Shown here: piece after piece, positions 16,373-24,642 of the stretch | Layout of the letters: every line of letters starts with the position of its first letter | How positions within the stretch are numbered: position 1 is the stretch's first letter | Assembly: GCA_934102215.1 (NCBI GenBank) | Contig: CAKOSH010000006.1 | Span: 44,191 to 108,190 of the forward strand | Reading direction: 5' to 3' | DNA: 64,000 nucleotides | Source of the DNA: an uncultured Bacilli bacterium | Lineage (GTDB): Bacteria; Bacillota_I; Bacilli_A; RF39; UBA660 | Made by a program: the position numbers and the translations under genes | Notes under the pieces: generated by a model | What the model saw: only the letters and a program-made list of their open reading frames with translations | What the model was told of the DNA's origin: nothing | The model's database searches: none

Positions 16373-17172
16373 AAAAATCTAAATCCACCTACTATACTTG
16401 TATTTTTACTTTTACCATTAAATGTATTTACCATGCCTACTGCTGTTATAGCGATAACTAGACAATATAACATATAGCTTATAAAGTTTACCCATCCTGG
16501 TGTTGTACTACTGTATCTATATGTTGTTGTAAATAGTGATCTAAATACTTTATTAAAGAAAAATACTATTGACCATGCAAGTGTAATATTTAATCCTTGA
16601 TTTATATGAAAATATAGGAATCTTGATTTTTTATATTTACCTGAAAGTAATGGTAATAAGAATAAAAATGGTATATAGCACATTGTTGCAAGAATTCTAA
16701 ATGGCACCACTTCTTCTTTAGTGAATGTATTTGTGTAGTCTTTAGTATTAATTATTTTTTCAAGGAAACTAATTGTTTTATCACTAAAATCTTCAGAAGC
16801 TGATTTTTTACTTAAGTCTACCATTTCTATATTATTTTGTTGTCCTTGTTGGCTATTTGTAGTTTTACTTTGAAGAACATTTTGTTGGTTTTGCTGACTC
16901 ACATTTTGCATTTGAACTGTTTTTTGAGATTGTGTATTCAAAACATTTTGTGGTGGCACCCCTGTCATACTTGGATTTTGCACTTGACCTATATTTTGAT
17001 TAGGCATTACACTTTGTCCTTGCATAGGCTGCATTACAGTTTGTATGTGATTTTGATTCACTCTTCCCATTTGCATTCCTGATTGTACTGCATTATTTAT
17101 ATTATTAACATTTTGATTTACTGTGCCGTTATTTTGATTCATTTGATTTATGTTATTTGGGTTATTATTCAT
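16366..17172 (-). CDS. Membrane protein with Gln/Asn-rich N-terminus and DUF4870-like C-terminus
   Basis: The first ~130 of 268 residues are low-complexity Asn/Gln/Met/Val sequence, probably disordered in the cytoplasm. About 150-268 holds three to four membrane segments with FHINQGLN, a motif like the HxNQG of DUF4870/Tic20-like small membrane proteins. Function is unknown. GTAGGAGG precedes the ATG, and the gene appears monocistronic, pointing away from the tRNA-Leu. Confidence 0.6.
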   Translation of the reverse strand: MNNNPNNINQMNQNNGTVNQNVNNINNAVQSGMQMGRVNQNHIQTVMQPMQGQSVMPNQNIGQVQNPSMTGVPPQNVLNTQSQKTVQMQNVSQQNQQNVLQSKTTNSQQGQQNNIEMVDLSKKSASEDFSDKTISFLEKIINTKDYTNTFTKEEVVPFRILATMCYIPFLFLLPLLSGKYKKSRFLYFHINQGLNITLAWSIVFFFNKVFRSLFTTTYRYSSTTPGWVNFISYMLYCLVIAITAVGMVNTFNGKSKNTSIVGGFRFLK

Positions 17173-17264
17173 CTTTTTCCTCCTACTATAATTTGATTAT
17201 AACATAATTTTCATAATAAATACTATGCTATTTAATATATTTTATGTTATAATTGATGAGTAAT

Positions 17265-17351
17265 GCAAGAGTGGCGGAATTGGTAGACGCAGCAGACTCA
17301 AAATCTGCCGGTAGTAATACCTTGAGGGTTCGATTCCCTTTTCTTGCACCA
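17265..17351 (+). tRNA. tRNA-Leu (anticodon CAA), CCA encoded
   Basis: The acceptor stem is GCAAGAG/TTCTTGC, the D-arm contains TTGGTAGACGC, and the anticodon stem GCAGA/TCTGC encloses CTCAAAA, giving CAA (reads TTG). A long variable arm and the T-loop TTCGATT follow. The discriminator is A and CCA is encoded. The long variable arm fits leucine. Confidence 0.95.
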
Positions 17352-17361
17352 AGATTGAATA

Positions 17362-17390
17362 TTAAAAGCCTTTTTAGGGCTTTTTTATTT
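17362..17390 (+). terminator. Terminator after tRNA-Leu
   Basis: AAAAGCC and GGGCTTTT arms around TTTTTA are followed by a T run, directly behind the tRNA. Confidence 0.75.
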
Positions 17391-17476
17391 ATTGCTTTTG
17401 TTTCATCAAATCATCATATTATTGTTCACATAATGAAATATTCATGATACAATAAAATTCATTAGTGAGGAAAAAT

Positions 17477-18022
17477 ATGAGAACATATAATGGTGATAAT
17501 TATAAGAAAATTGCAATATTGGGTTCATTTAGTAAGCATTATGACTTAATTGTTGATGTTTCAAAGAAATTTATAGATAATGGATTTAATATGCTAGTTC
17601 CTAAAATCGAAGGAGTTAAAGATAGTAATAGTAGTTTTTTAATTCTAATTGGAGATACTTCTAATGACCCAAGACAATTAGAACTAGATTATCTTAATAA
17701 ATGTTTAGAAGCTGATTTAGTGTATGTATGTAATAAAGATGGCTATATTGGTACAACAGTTGCATTTGAGCTTGGCGTGTTAACTAGTTATGGACAAGAA
17801 ATTTATTTTATGGAAAAACCAAATGATGATTTATTTTTTAGTATGATTCATGTACCTCAAGATGCAATATGTAGTCCTGAAACTTTAATTAATAGAATTT
17901 CATTACATAATATGATATGGAATAGTAGAGATTGGTTTGATAGTGATGATAAAGACACTAAAATTCCTTTTGCACTTATTAAAAAAAGAAATAATGATAC
18001 TTGGCCAAAAGTCATAAAATAA
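17477..18022 (+). CDS. Nucleoside 2-deoxyribosyltransferase-like protein
   Basis: The product of about 181 residues has the Rossmann-like pattern of the nucleoside deoxyribosyltransferase superfamily: IAILGSFSKHYD at the N-terminus, a DYLNKCLEADLVYVCNKDGYIGTTVAFELGVL core with the conserved Glu in AFELG, and a following strand. The family breaks or exchanges N-glycosidic bonds of nucleosides or nucleotides. The C-terminus (NTWPKVIK) is basic. The ATG at 17477 follows GTGAGG; an in-frame ATG at 17465 is less well placed. It is the first gene of the accessory stretch after tRNA-Leu. Confidence 0.6.
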   Translation: MRTYNGDNYKKIAILGSFSKHYDLIVDVSKKFIDNGFNMLVPKIEGVKDSNSSFLILIGDTSNDPRQLELDYLNKCLEADLVYVCNKDGYIGTTVAFELGVLTSYGQEIYFMEKPNDDLFFSMIHVPQDAICSPETLINRISLHNMIWNSRDWFDSDDKDTKIPFALIKKRNNDTWPKVIK

Positions 18023-18078
18023 TGAGTTTTATATTAAATTATGTAATTTAATAAAATCAATTAGAAAGGAAATATCAT

Positions 18079-19044
18079 ATGACAAATAATATTAAAAATA
18101 TCATTTATAAACTAAAAGACAGCAAAAGATATAGGAAATTTAAAAATTGTAGTTTACCCTATCCTTTTTATGATAAGAAAAGAAATATCTTTGAATGGGT
18201 AAAATATTCTAAAACGAATGAGTATGAAACTAGTAATAATTTATTAGATACTTTTAGTAATACTAATACCCTTGGAATAACATATCACTATAAAGCAAAA
18301 TTTTATAATTGCGAAAAGGATAAATATGAATACAATATTAATCATTGCCACAGTTTTGAAGGGTTATTATATGGATTATATAGATATCCTGAATCTTTTG
18401 AAATACCAGAAGAATATATAGATGAATATAGTATTCAAGAATTAAATTATATTAAAAGTATGAAAAATTATTTCAAATTAATAAATTTAAAAGATGAAAC
18501 TTATAATAAAGAATTAAAAGAATTAGATGATACTTTTGAAAGAATTGATAAAAAGATACATAAGTCAATAAAAGATAAAATATTTTTACATTATACCTAT
18601 CAAAGAAAATGGGATAATATAAACGAAAAAGATAAATTAAAAAGATGTGATAATAAAAAAGTATTAGAAATAGAATCTTATCATCAAATATGGACTAAAA
18701 ATGGTAAAATTGCTAGTGCTATAATAGATGGTAAAAAAAACTATAAATTACATGTTAAACATTCTTTTTCTACTTCTAATTTAAATGAAAAACTTTTAGT
18801 AGTAAATTCTAATTTTGAATATGTTGGTATTGTTAAAGTAGTTCATGAAGAATATATAAAATTCAATAGTTTAAAAGAAGATATGGTTAATTATAAACTT
18901 GCTGGATTTAATAGTTTCAAAGAATATAAAGAAAGTTTATTTGAAGAATTTAAAAATGAATGTAAATCTTTTAATGAAGAATTTACAAAAGATTCATTAA
19001 TTATTTATGATAAATTAGAAGTAGTAGAAAAATTTAGTGATTAA
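18079..19044 (+). CDS. Unknown protein with C-terminal ASCH/PUA-like domain
   Basis: This 321-residue protein is lysine- and tyrosine-rich. The C-terminal ~110 residues resemble an ASCH (PUA-like) domain: a strand EKLLVVNSNFEYVGIVKVV, then FNSLKEDMVNYKLAGFNSFKEY and LIIYDKLEVVEKF. ASCH domains bind RNA or modified nucleotides. The N-terminal 200 residues are unrecognised. A good AGAAAGGA ribosome binding site precedes the ATG. The gene is followed 75 nt later by the promoter of a small RNA, so a link to RNA metabolism is possible but inferred. Confidence 0.5.
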   Translation: MTNNIKNIIYKLKDSKRYRKFKNCSLPYPFYDKKRNIFEWVKYSKTNEYETSNNLLDTFSNTNTLGITYHYKAKFYNCEKDKYEYNINHCHSFEGLLYGLYRYPESFEIPEEYIDEYSIQELNYIKSMKNYFKLINLKDETYNKELKELDDTFERIDKKIHKSIKDKIFLHYTYQRKWDNINEKDKLKRCDNKKVLEIESYHQIWTKNGKIASAIIDGKKNYKLHVKHSFSTSNLNEKLLVVNSNFEYVGIVKVVHEEYIKFNSLKEDMVNYKLAGFNSFKEYKESLFEEFKNECKSFNEEFTKDSLIIYDKLEVVEKFSD

Positions 19045-19118
19045 ATTTATTGAGATTAATAATTTATAATTTTATGTTATTTTTTTGAATATTTTTTTTA
19101 AAAATATATATAATAAAA

Positions 19119-19148
19119 TTGACAAGTATTGTAGAATTATGGTAAAAT
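19119..19148 (+). promoter_or_regulatory. Strong promoter of the small RNA at 19155
   Basis: A consensus -35 TTGACA (19119-19124), an 18 nt spacer and -10 TAAAAT (19143-19148). It lies in an AT-rich gap, with no reading frame or ribosome binding site downstream before the terminator. Confidence 0.8.
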
Positions 19149-19154
19149 ACTTGT

Positions 19155-19253
19155 ACCGAAGGAGAAATCCTTGTCAGGTCTATAACCAATGTATGATTTT
19201 GAATTTAGTACTTTTGTACCATCTTGGTTAGGAAGAGCGTAAGCTCTTTTTTT
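19155..19253 (+). ncRNA. Independently transcribed ~100 nt RNA of unknown family
   Basis: A strong promoter and an intrinsic terminator (AGAGC-GTAA-GCTCT plus seven T, 19233-19253) delimit about 100 nt. Internal pairing is visible: AAGGA-GAAA-TCCTT (19159-19172) is a stable hairpin with a GNRA-like loop, and AACCAA pairs with TTGGTT to close a larger arm. A short GTAC-TTTT-GTAC hairpin lies inside that arm. It has no coding frame. It lacks the SRP RNA core and tRNA-like ends. The terminator overlaps the 3' end of the convergent DUF3800 gene. Confidence 0.65.
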
Positions 19254-19989
19254 ATGGTAAAAACAATTTTATCTCAATAAAACTAGTTGGACTTGTTATA
19301 TCTTTTCCATTAATAAGAAAATCATTATATTTGCCATGTAAATAATGTGCTATAAAGTCAGCACTTTGTATTCCATAATTATATGCTGAATTATAAGTTC
19401 TATAATCAATTGTTAGTCCACTAGTAAGAATAGGCTTATGAATTATTGAATAATCAAAATTAATTATTCCGTTTACTAATTCTTCATAAATTGATTCCTT
19501 TAAATTATAATATCCATTACTTTTAGACGAGCATTCATCTGATTTTATGTATAAATATAATGGCTTTGATGCATCTATTTTTTTATTTCTAATTGAATAT
19601 AGAATTATTTCCTTGATTATTCTTTTTTGAGCATAATCAATATACCTTCCTCTCGATGGCTTACTATTAATTATACTAGGATAAATATTATGATTATTAA
19701 TAAAAACTCCAAAATTATTTTGTTGCTTTAACAAATTAAAAATTCTTCTCTTATGAGATGCTTTTATTTTTGTTGTACCTTTTATTTCTATACATTTTTT
19801 ATTACAATTATTCTTTTTATTACAGTAATTACATCTTAATGATTTCACTACGCTTTTATATTTATTAATAAAATTCATATAGTCTTTTGAAGAATAGAAA
19901 AATAGTCCACCATAAATACATGAATGTTCATTAATATTGAATTTACCTGAATCGTCTATTAAAATAAATATTTCTTGTTTATTTGTCAT
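19252..19989 (-). CDS. DUF3800-family protein with a cysteine cluster
   Basis: This 245-residue protein matches DUF3800: an N-terminal IFILIDDSGKFN, a strand CIYGGLFF, EIKGTTKIKASHKRRIFNLL, a KPLYLYIKSDE strand, and a C-terminal YGIQSADFIAHYLHGKYNDF. DUF3800 proteins have an RNase H-like arrangement of acidic residues, and genes of this family are often found in phages and defence islands; no activity is established. A Cys-x2-Cys...Cys-x3-Cys cluster (about 55-66) may bind zinc. Its stop codon overlaps the terminator of the convergent small RNA. Confidence 0.7.
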   Translation of the reverse strand: MTNKQEIFILIDDSGKFNINEHSCIYGGLFFYSSKDYMNFINKYKSVVKSLRCNYCNKKNNCNKKCIEIKGTTKIKASHKRRIFNLLKQQNNFGVFINNHNIYPSIINSKPSRGRYIDYAQKRIIKEIILYSIRNKKIDASKPLYLYIKSDECSSKSNGYYNLKESIYEELVNGIINFDYSIIHKPILTSGLTIDYRTYNSAYNYGIQSADFIAHYLHGKYNDFLINGKDITSPTSFIEIKLFLP

Positions 19990-20164
19990 TAATCCTCCGT
20001 TGTCTATTTACTTTTTATAATTTGTCTTGGTTATATATTATATATTTTTTTAAAATAAAATCAATGTTTTTGAAAATAATTTTTAGATTGAAGTATTCAT
20101 GTTTTTTTGTTATAATTTTTATAGAAAAGAATAAAATGAGGAAACTTTTTAAGGAGGATTATAT

Positions 20165-21373
20165 ATGAAAAAAACAAATATCAAAATTGACATTTTACCC
20201 AATTGTCAATATTTAAATGAGGATGGTACTTTTAATAAGGATGAAGCAATTAAATTATCAGGTAAAATTGCTGGAGTTTGTTATGACGAAGAAGGATTTG
20301 ATCATTTAATGCATGAAGATGAAGAAAAGACTATTAAAAGAGCTAATAAGACTCTTAATAATGGTCATCATAGTGTATTTGGTCATGTTAATTTAAGCCT
20401 TAATTTACAAGGAGTACCTAAGATTTTAGCAATGACTCTTAATAATGAACATGAATATACTACAAGTGAAAAGTCAGGTAGATATACACCAGTTATTAGA
20501 ACTGAAGGCTCTATTATTACTGAAAAAGAAGAAGAACTTTATAATAAATGGGTAGAAATATTTAAGATTAAAATTAAAAATGAATATGGAGATGTGTTTA
20601 ATGATTTTAAAATTCAAACACTTGCTCAAGAAAATGCTAGAAGTTTAGTAACTGTATTTATGCCTACTACTCTTATCTACACTACTTCACTTAGACAAAT
20701 AAATTATATCGCATCATGGATGGAAAAATATATTAAAGAAAATGGTGAATCTAAAGACAAATTCAAATCAGATTTATCTAGTTCCATGGAGGAATTCTTA
20801 AGTGAACTAGACAGGCTTAATATATTAATACCTGGTCTTATGACTAATGATAAAAATAGAAGTTTCTCTCTATTTGGAAGTAATCTTGATAATAAAAAAG
20901 ATTACTTTGGAGATGTATATTCTACTAATTACAAAATGTCATTTGCAGGCCTTGCTCAAGCACAAAGACATAGAACACTTGATTATAAAATAGAAAGAAC
21001 AAATGAAAAAGAATACTTTGTTCCACCTATTTTAGAAAATGATCCTGTACTTGTAAATGAATGGTTAGATGACATTGAATCAGTTAAAGATGTTATCCCT
21101 AATGGTGAACTTGTTCTTGTAAATGAAAATGGTAACTATGAAAACTTTATATTAAAGTGTCAAGAAAGATTATGTACTGCTGCTCAACTTGAAATAATGA
21201 GACAAACAAGAGATACATTACTTAAATATAGAGATGCTTTAAAAGAAAGTGATAGTCCATTATATAGTGATATAGAAAAATATACTCATGGAGCAAGATG
21301 TACATTTCCTAATTTTAAATGTTCTAAACCATGTGGATTTAAAGAAGGAATTACTCTTACAAGAAAGATATAA
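20165..21373 (+). CDS. ThyX-like protein with two ThyX-type halves
   Basis: ThyX makes dTMP from dUMP with FAD and methylenetetrahydrofolate. This 402-residue protein is nearly twice the usual ~220-250. The N-terminal half has HHSVFGHVNLSL and a SEKSGRYTPV segment (near 100) matching the ThyX S-x-R-Y part, but the RHR signature before it is replaced by NEH. The C-terminal half has AQAQRHRTLDYKIE (near 266) followed by YFVPP, and ends with LCTAAQLEI and a cysteine-rich tail (CTFPNFKCSKPC). AAGGAGG precedes the ATG. Confidence 0.7.
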   Translation: MKKTNIKIDILPNCQYLNEDGTFNKDEAIKLSGKIAGVCYDEEGFDHLMHEDEEKTIKRANKTLNNGHHSVFGHVNLSLNLQGVPKILAMTLNNEHEYTTSEKSGRYTPVIRTEGSIITEKEEELYNKWVEIFKIKIKNEYGDVFNDFKIQTLAQENARSLVTVFMPTTLIYTTSLRQINYIASWMEKYIKENGESKDKFKSDLSSSMEEFLSELDRLNILIPGLMTNDKNRSFSLFGSNLDNKKDYFGDVYSTNYKMSFAGLAQAQRHRTLDYKIERTNEKEYFVPPILENDPVLVNEWLDDIESVKDVIPNGELVLVNENGNYENFILKCQERLCTAAQLEIMRQTRDTLLKYRDALKESDSPLYSDIEKYTHGARCTFPNFKCSKPCGFKEGITLTRKI

Positions 21374-21375
21374 TT

Positions 21376-21822
21376 ATGAAATTATTACTTATTATTGATA
21401 AACCATATCATAATGAACTTAAAGATTATTTAATAAGTTTAAAAGGTATTAATGATGTTAAAATTAATAATGATAATTATCTTGAAGTTAATATAAATTA
21501 TGATAATAAAATTATAGATGATAAAATTATTTTAAAAGAAATATACTTATTTTTAGATATATATAATATTAATAAAGATATACCTTCTCTACTTGGGTTC
21601 AATAAATATAAAGATAATGTAACTAAATATGAAACAACTATTAAAGATGCATGTTGTGAATATTGTTTAATGGGATTTATTGAAGACTTATATGAAAAAG
21701 ATGGAATTATATCAGTTAAGACAAATTATCATATTGATTTATGGAATATTAAAATAAATATATCTTATGATAATAGTATTATTTCAAAAGAGAAAATTGA
21801 TAAATTAATTCAAGAATATTAA
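21376..21822 (+). CDS. HMA-like small protein with a CxxC motif
   Basis: The 148-residue product looks like two ferredoxin-like halves. The second has CCEYCLMGFIEDLYEKDGI followed by strands and a final helix, resembling a heavy-metal-associated (HMA) domain in which CxxC binds the metal. It starts 2 nt after the ThyX-like stop with no own ribosome binding site, so it is translationally coupled. Metal or thiol chemistry linked to the cysteine-rich tail of the upstream protein is possible but unproven. Confidence 0.45.
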   Translation: MKLLLIIDKPYHNELKDYLISLKGINDVKINNDNYLEVNINYDNKIIDDKIILKEIYLFLDIYNINKDIPSLLGFNKYKDNVTKYETTIKDACCEYCLMGFIEDLYEKDGIISVKTNYHIDLWNIKINISYDNSIISKEKIDKLIQEY

Positions 21823-21853
21823 AGGAACTAGTTTTCTTATTCTAGTTCCTTTA
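21820..21853. terminator. Bidirectional terminator
   Basis: AAAGGAACTAG and CTAGTTCCTTT are perfect arms around a T-rich loop, with T-rich flanks on both strands, between convergent genes. Confidence 0.85.
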
Positions 21854-22385
21854 TTTTGTGTAATTCATTATTTATTAACATAACTGTATCGTTAGAATTA
21901 TTTCTACTCTTTTTATTCATGAAGTCATTCCATTCTTCTATATAGAAATCTATATTATTTTTATTAACTTTATCTTTTAATATATTAAAAGCAGTATTCT
22001 TATAGTTCATAAGTGATACAGCACATAGTGCTTTTGGAAAAGCACTTTCTGGTATTTTTGTTTTCTTATAATATTCAAGAGCCATATCATCAGTAACTTT
22101 TCTTTTATTAGTTACAATTATTTTATTTGATCTAAATACGCCTCCAGGAGTAGCACACTCTTTTATACTTATAACTGTAGTATCTTTTGGTATAATTACA
22201 TCATAAATATAGTCCCCATTATGTAACCACCTTAATATGTTTTCTTCATTACTAAAATTAAATCCTCCCATATCTTTAGGATTATCAGCATCTTTATTAA
22301 AATTATTTGATATATTAACTTCATTTATTTTATATTGATAATTATATCTTGATTTATCATCAAATATTACTTTTAAATATTTCAT
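21837..22385 (-). CDS. Unknown protein (about 182 residues)
   Basis: The likely start is the ATG at 22383-22385, one nucleotide after the stop of the upstream gene; an earlier in-frame start would lie inside that gene. Recognisable segments are GGFNFSNEENILRWLHNGDYIYDVIIP and TTVISIKECATPGGVFRSNKI. The pattern resembles small uncharacterised proteins of gut Firmicutes and phages, but I cannot name a family. Coupling to the 243-residue gene suggests a shared function. Confidence 0.55.
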   Translation of the reverse strand: MKYLKVIFDDKSRYNYQYKINEVNISNNFNKDADNPKDMGGFNFSNEENILRWLHNGDYIYDVIIPKDTTVISIKECATPGGVFRSNKIIVTNKRKVTDDMALEYYKKTKIPESAFPKALCAVSLMNYKNTAFNILKDKVNKNNIDFYIEEWNDFMNKKSRNNSNDTVMLINNELHKIKELE

Positions 22386-22386
22386 A

Positions 22387-23118
22387 TCATTTTTTCTTTC
22401 TAAATGTAAGTGATACATTATTTGGATATTCATCTATTATAAATTCAGCATCTTTACTATCTACATCAAAATCAACTATTGATACATCTTTTCTAGTAAT
22501 ATCACTTTCTTCAATTAATTTTCTTGCTTTATCACTTAATATTTCACTTTTATAACTCGCATCCATTATTCTTTTTATTAATCTTGGATTTATATCTTCA
22601 TATAGAGAAGTAAATGATAATGTATCACTATTACCATCGTAAACGCATTTATAAGGATATATATTATTAACTGCACTATCTATACTTATAGTTAATGGTG
22701 AATATGATATTCTATTTAGTCTATATTGATGAGTATTCTCAAACATTCTTTCATTCGTACTAGTAAGTAATGAATCTAAAACTTTTGTAAATTCTTCTTT
22801 CTTGTGTTCACCTATAAATGCTGGAAATCCATCTGGCAATAATAATTCATATTCACCTTTATACTTACCTACTTCAGTTGAAACAGAACATTTTCCTTTA
22901 AGAAATTGTCTTAATGCTTTTAAATATGAAATATCTTTACTTCTTAACACTGCATTAAAATATAATCTGTTATCTCTATCAATTAAAGATTCCATTTTAT
23001 ATATGCTTCTGTCATAAATAAGCATTGATGTTGCCCTATCAAGTTCACTTTTTACCCTTTTACTTTCTTCCCTTAATCCTAACAAAATCTCCTTTGTTGA
23101 ATATTCTTTTTTAACCAT
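22387..23118 (-). CDS. Unknown protein (243 residues)
   Basis: A soluble, mixed-charge protein with an N-terminal helix (KEILLGLREESKRVKSELDRAT) and mostly alpha/beta sequence after it; no signal peptide or membrane segment. AAGGAGA precedes the ATG. It is divergent from the 23219 gene and coupled to the 182-residue gene downstream. I recognise no family. Confidence 0.6.
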   Translation of the reverse strand: MVKKEYSTKEILLGLREESKRVKSELDRATSMLIYDRSIYKMESLIDRDNRLYFNAVLRSKDISYLKALRQFLKGKCSVSTEVGKYKGEYELLLPDGFPAFIGEHKKEEFTKVLDSLLTSTNERMFENTHQYRLNRISYSPLTISIDSAVNNIYPYKCVYDGNSDTLSFTSLYEDINPRLIKRIMDASYKSEILSDKARKLIEESDITRKDVSIVDFDVDSKDAEFIIDEYPNNVSLTFRKKK

Positions 23119-23168
23119 ATCGTCTCCTTATAATCAAATTATATCACATTAAAATCATTTGTCTATTA

Positions 23169-23197
23169 TTGACATAAATATTATATTAGAATAATAT
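23169..23197 (+). promoter_or_regulatory. Promoter of the 23219 gene
   Basis: TTGACA (23169-23174), a 17 nt spacer and TAATAT (23192-23197), followed by GGAGGA and the ATG at 23219. Confidence 0.75.
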
Positions 23198-23218
23198 AGT
23201 AAATATACGGAGGAAAGC

Positions 23219-23857
23219 ATGACAAACAATTTTAATTTTATTTATAAATGTAGTGAATATGAAGTAAAACAAAAAGATACAACTATACATGATGAACATA
23301 TAATACTTTCTAATAAAGAAAAAGGTAAAGATATTTTACTTGATAGAGATTATAATGTTATAGGTGTTCAAGATAAGATAGATTCAAGTGATATACTATA
23401 TTATTCAAAATTAGTGAGACTTAAATTATTACCATATCCATTTGATAATTATTCATTATTAGATATTATGAACTTATCTAAAAGAATTATAATATGTGGT
23501 AATGATATGATAATTAATGGTATTAAAGTTTCTTATCTTGATAATGATTATGATAAAGTAATAAAATTTATTCTATATTTAAATAGAACTATACAAGATG
23601 TATTTCATAAAGAACTAGATGGTAAAACTAGTATTTCTGTATTTGAATATTTGAAAATACACATTAATTCATTTAATTCTACACATAAAGGTAGTGATGT
23701 TAAAGATATAGTTGAAAAACTACTTACACTTTTAAATATGGATAATAGTGAAGTTTTAGATAGACTTGAAAGTGAATATGATATTCCATATGATACTTTA
23801 TCTAATATATTAGAAGAATGCAATCAAGCGAAATTAAAATTATCTAGTACAAATTAA
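23219..23857 (+). CDS. Unknown protein (212 residues)
   Basis: A soluble protein with no recognised domain. The C-terminal third is helical (SDVKDIVEKLLTLLNMDNSEVLDRLE). It has its own consensus promoter and an ACGGAGGA ribosome binding site. It is followed 34 nt later by the kinase-fold gene, so the two are probably cotranscribed. Confidence 0.6.
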   Translation: MTNNFNFIYKCSEYEVKQKDTTIHDEHIILSNKEKGKDILLDRDYNVIGVQDKIDSSDILYYSKLVRLKLLPYPFDNYSLLDIMNLSKRIIICGNDMIINGIKVSYLDNDYDKVIKFILYLNRTIQDVFHKELDGKTSISVFEYLKIHINSFNSTHKGSDVKDIVEKLLTLLNMDNSEVLDRLESEYDIPYDTLSNILEECNQAKLKLSSTN

Positions 23858-23891
23858 ATATACATGCTATAATAACTTTCAAGTGATTATT

Positions 23892-24611
23892 ATGAACATT
23901 GTAAAATTTAGAAAAGAATATAAGAAAGATCATATTATACCTAGTGGAATACATAATGAAAGCGAACTATATTTATATAATGGTGATATTATTAAACTAT
24001 TCAATAAAAGAATAAGTTTTGATAGACAAAGAACTATATTGTCATTAGATGAAATAGAAAGACAAGAATGCATTATTCCTAAATATTCAATTATTCATGG
24101 TATCAATATAGTTGGATATGGAATGGAATATTTAAAAGATTTTTCTACTCTATTTAGATTGATAGAGGATGAATCATTAAGTTTTAGTGATAGAAAACAA
24201 ATAGCAATAAGTTTATATCAAATAATTATGTATTTAGAGAGAATTGGTGTATGTTATCCTGATATTCATACTGGCAACTTTTTATATAAAGATGGCATTG
24301 TTAGAGTTATAGATATGGATAGTGTTTTACTTGACAAAATATGTGTTAAAGATAATTTTAATTACAATATTGAACTTTCTTATTTAAGACTAGCTAGATT
24401 ATGTTTTACAGTATTAATTAATATGAGAGTTATCTTACCATTTGAACTTAATAGTATTGAACAAAGTGATATTATTGAATTTTTTGATGGTGATAAGAAA
24501 GACTATTTTAAATATGTTTTTGGATATGAAAAAAGTAATAAATATTTTATAGATACGATTGATAAGTTTACTGAAGAAGATAGTATCCTTATAAGAAGTT
24601 ACTTAAAATAA
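23892..24611 (+). CDS. Protein-kinase-fold protein (small, atypical)
   Basis: The product of about 239 residues has an HRD-like catalytic loop CYPDIHTGNFLYKDG (Asp and Asn conserved), followed by VIDMDS in the place of DFG. The N-lobe is short: IIKLFNKRISFDRQ offers a candidate lysine. This matches atypical aminoglycoside- or HipA-like kinase folds more than Ser/Thr kinases. A GTG at 23883 is an alternative start; AGTGATT before the ATG at 23892 favours the latter. Substrate unknown. Confidence 0.6.
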   Translation: MNIVKFRKEYKKDHIIPSGIHNESELYLYNGDIIKLFNKRISFDRQRTILSLDEIERQECIIPKYSIIHGINIVGYGMEYLKDFSTLFRLIEDESLSFSDRKQIAISLYQIIMYLERIGVCYPDIHTGNFLYKDGIVRVIDMDSVLLDKICVKDNFNYNIELSYLRLARLCFTVLINMRVILPFELNSIEQSDIIEFFDGDKKDYFKYVFGYEKSNKYFIDTIDKFTEEDSILIRSYLK

Positions 24612-24642
24612 AAAGCAATTAGTTAGTTCTAATTGTTTTCTT
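24612..24642. terminator. Hairpin between convergent genes
   Basis: AGCAATTAG and CTAATTGTT arms followed by TTCTTTAT on the plus strand. Confidence 0.55.

Noticed and set aside
19155..19253. SRP (4.5S), 6S or tmRNA identity for the small RNA
   Set aside because: The SRP core GGAAGCAGC-type loop is absent, the length is too short for 6S or tmRNA, and no tRNA-like end is visible.
17265..19989. Integrated element with att sites at tRNA-Leu
   Set aside because: No second copy of the tRNA 3' end and no integrase were found between the tRNA and thyX-like gene.
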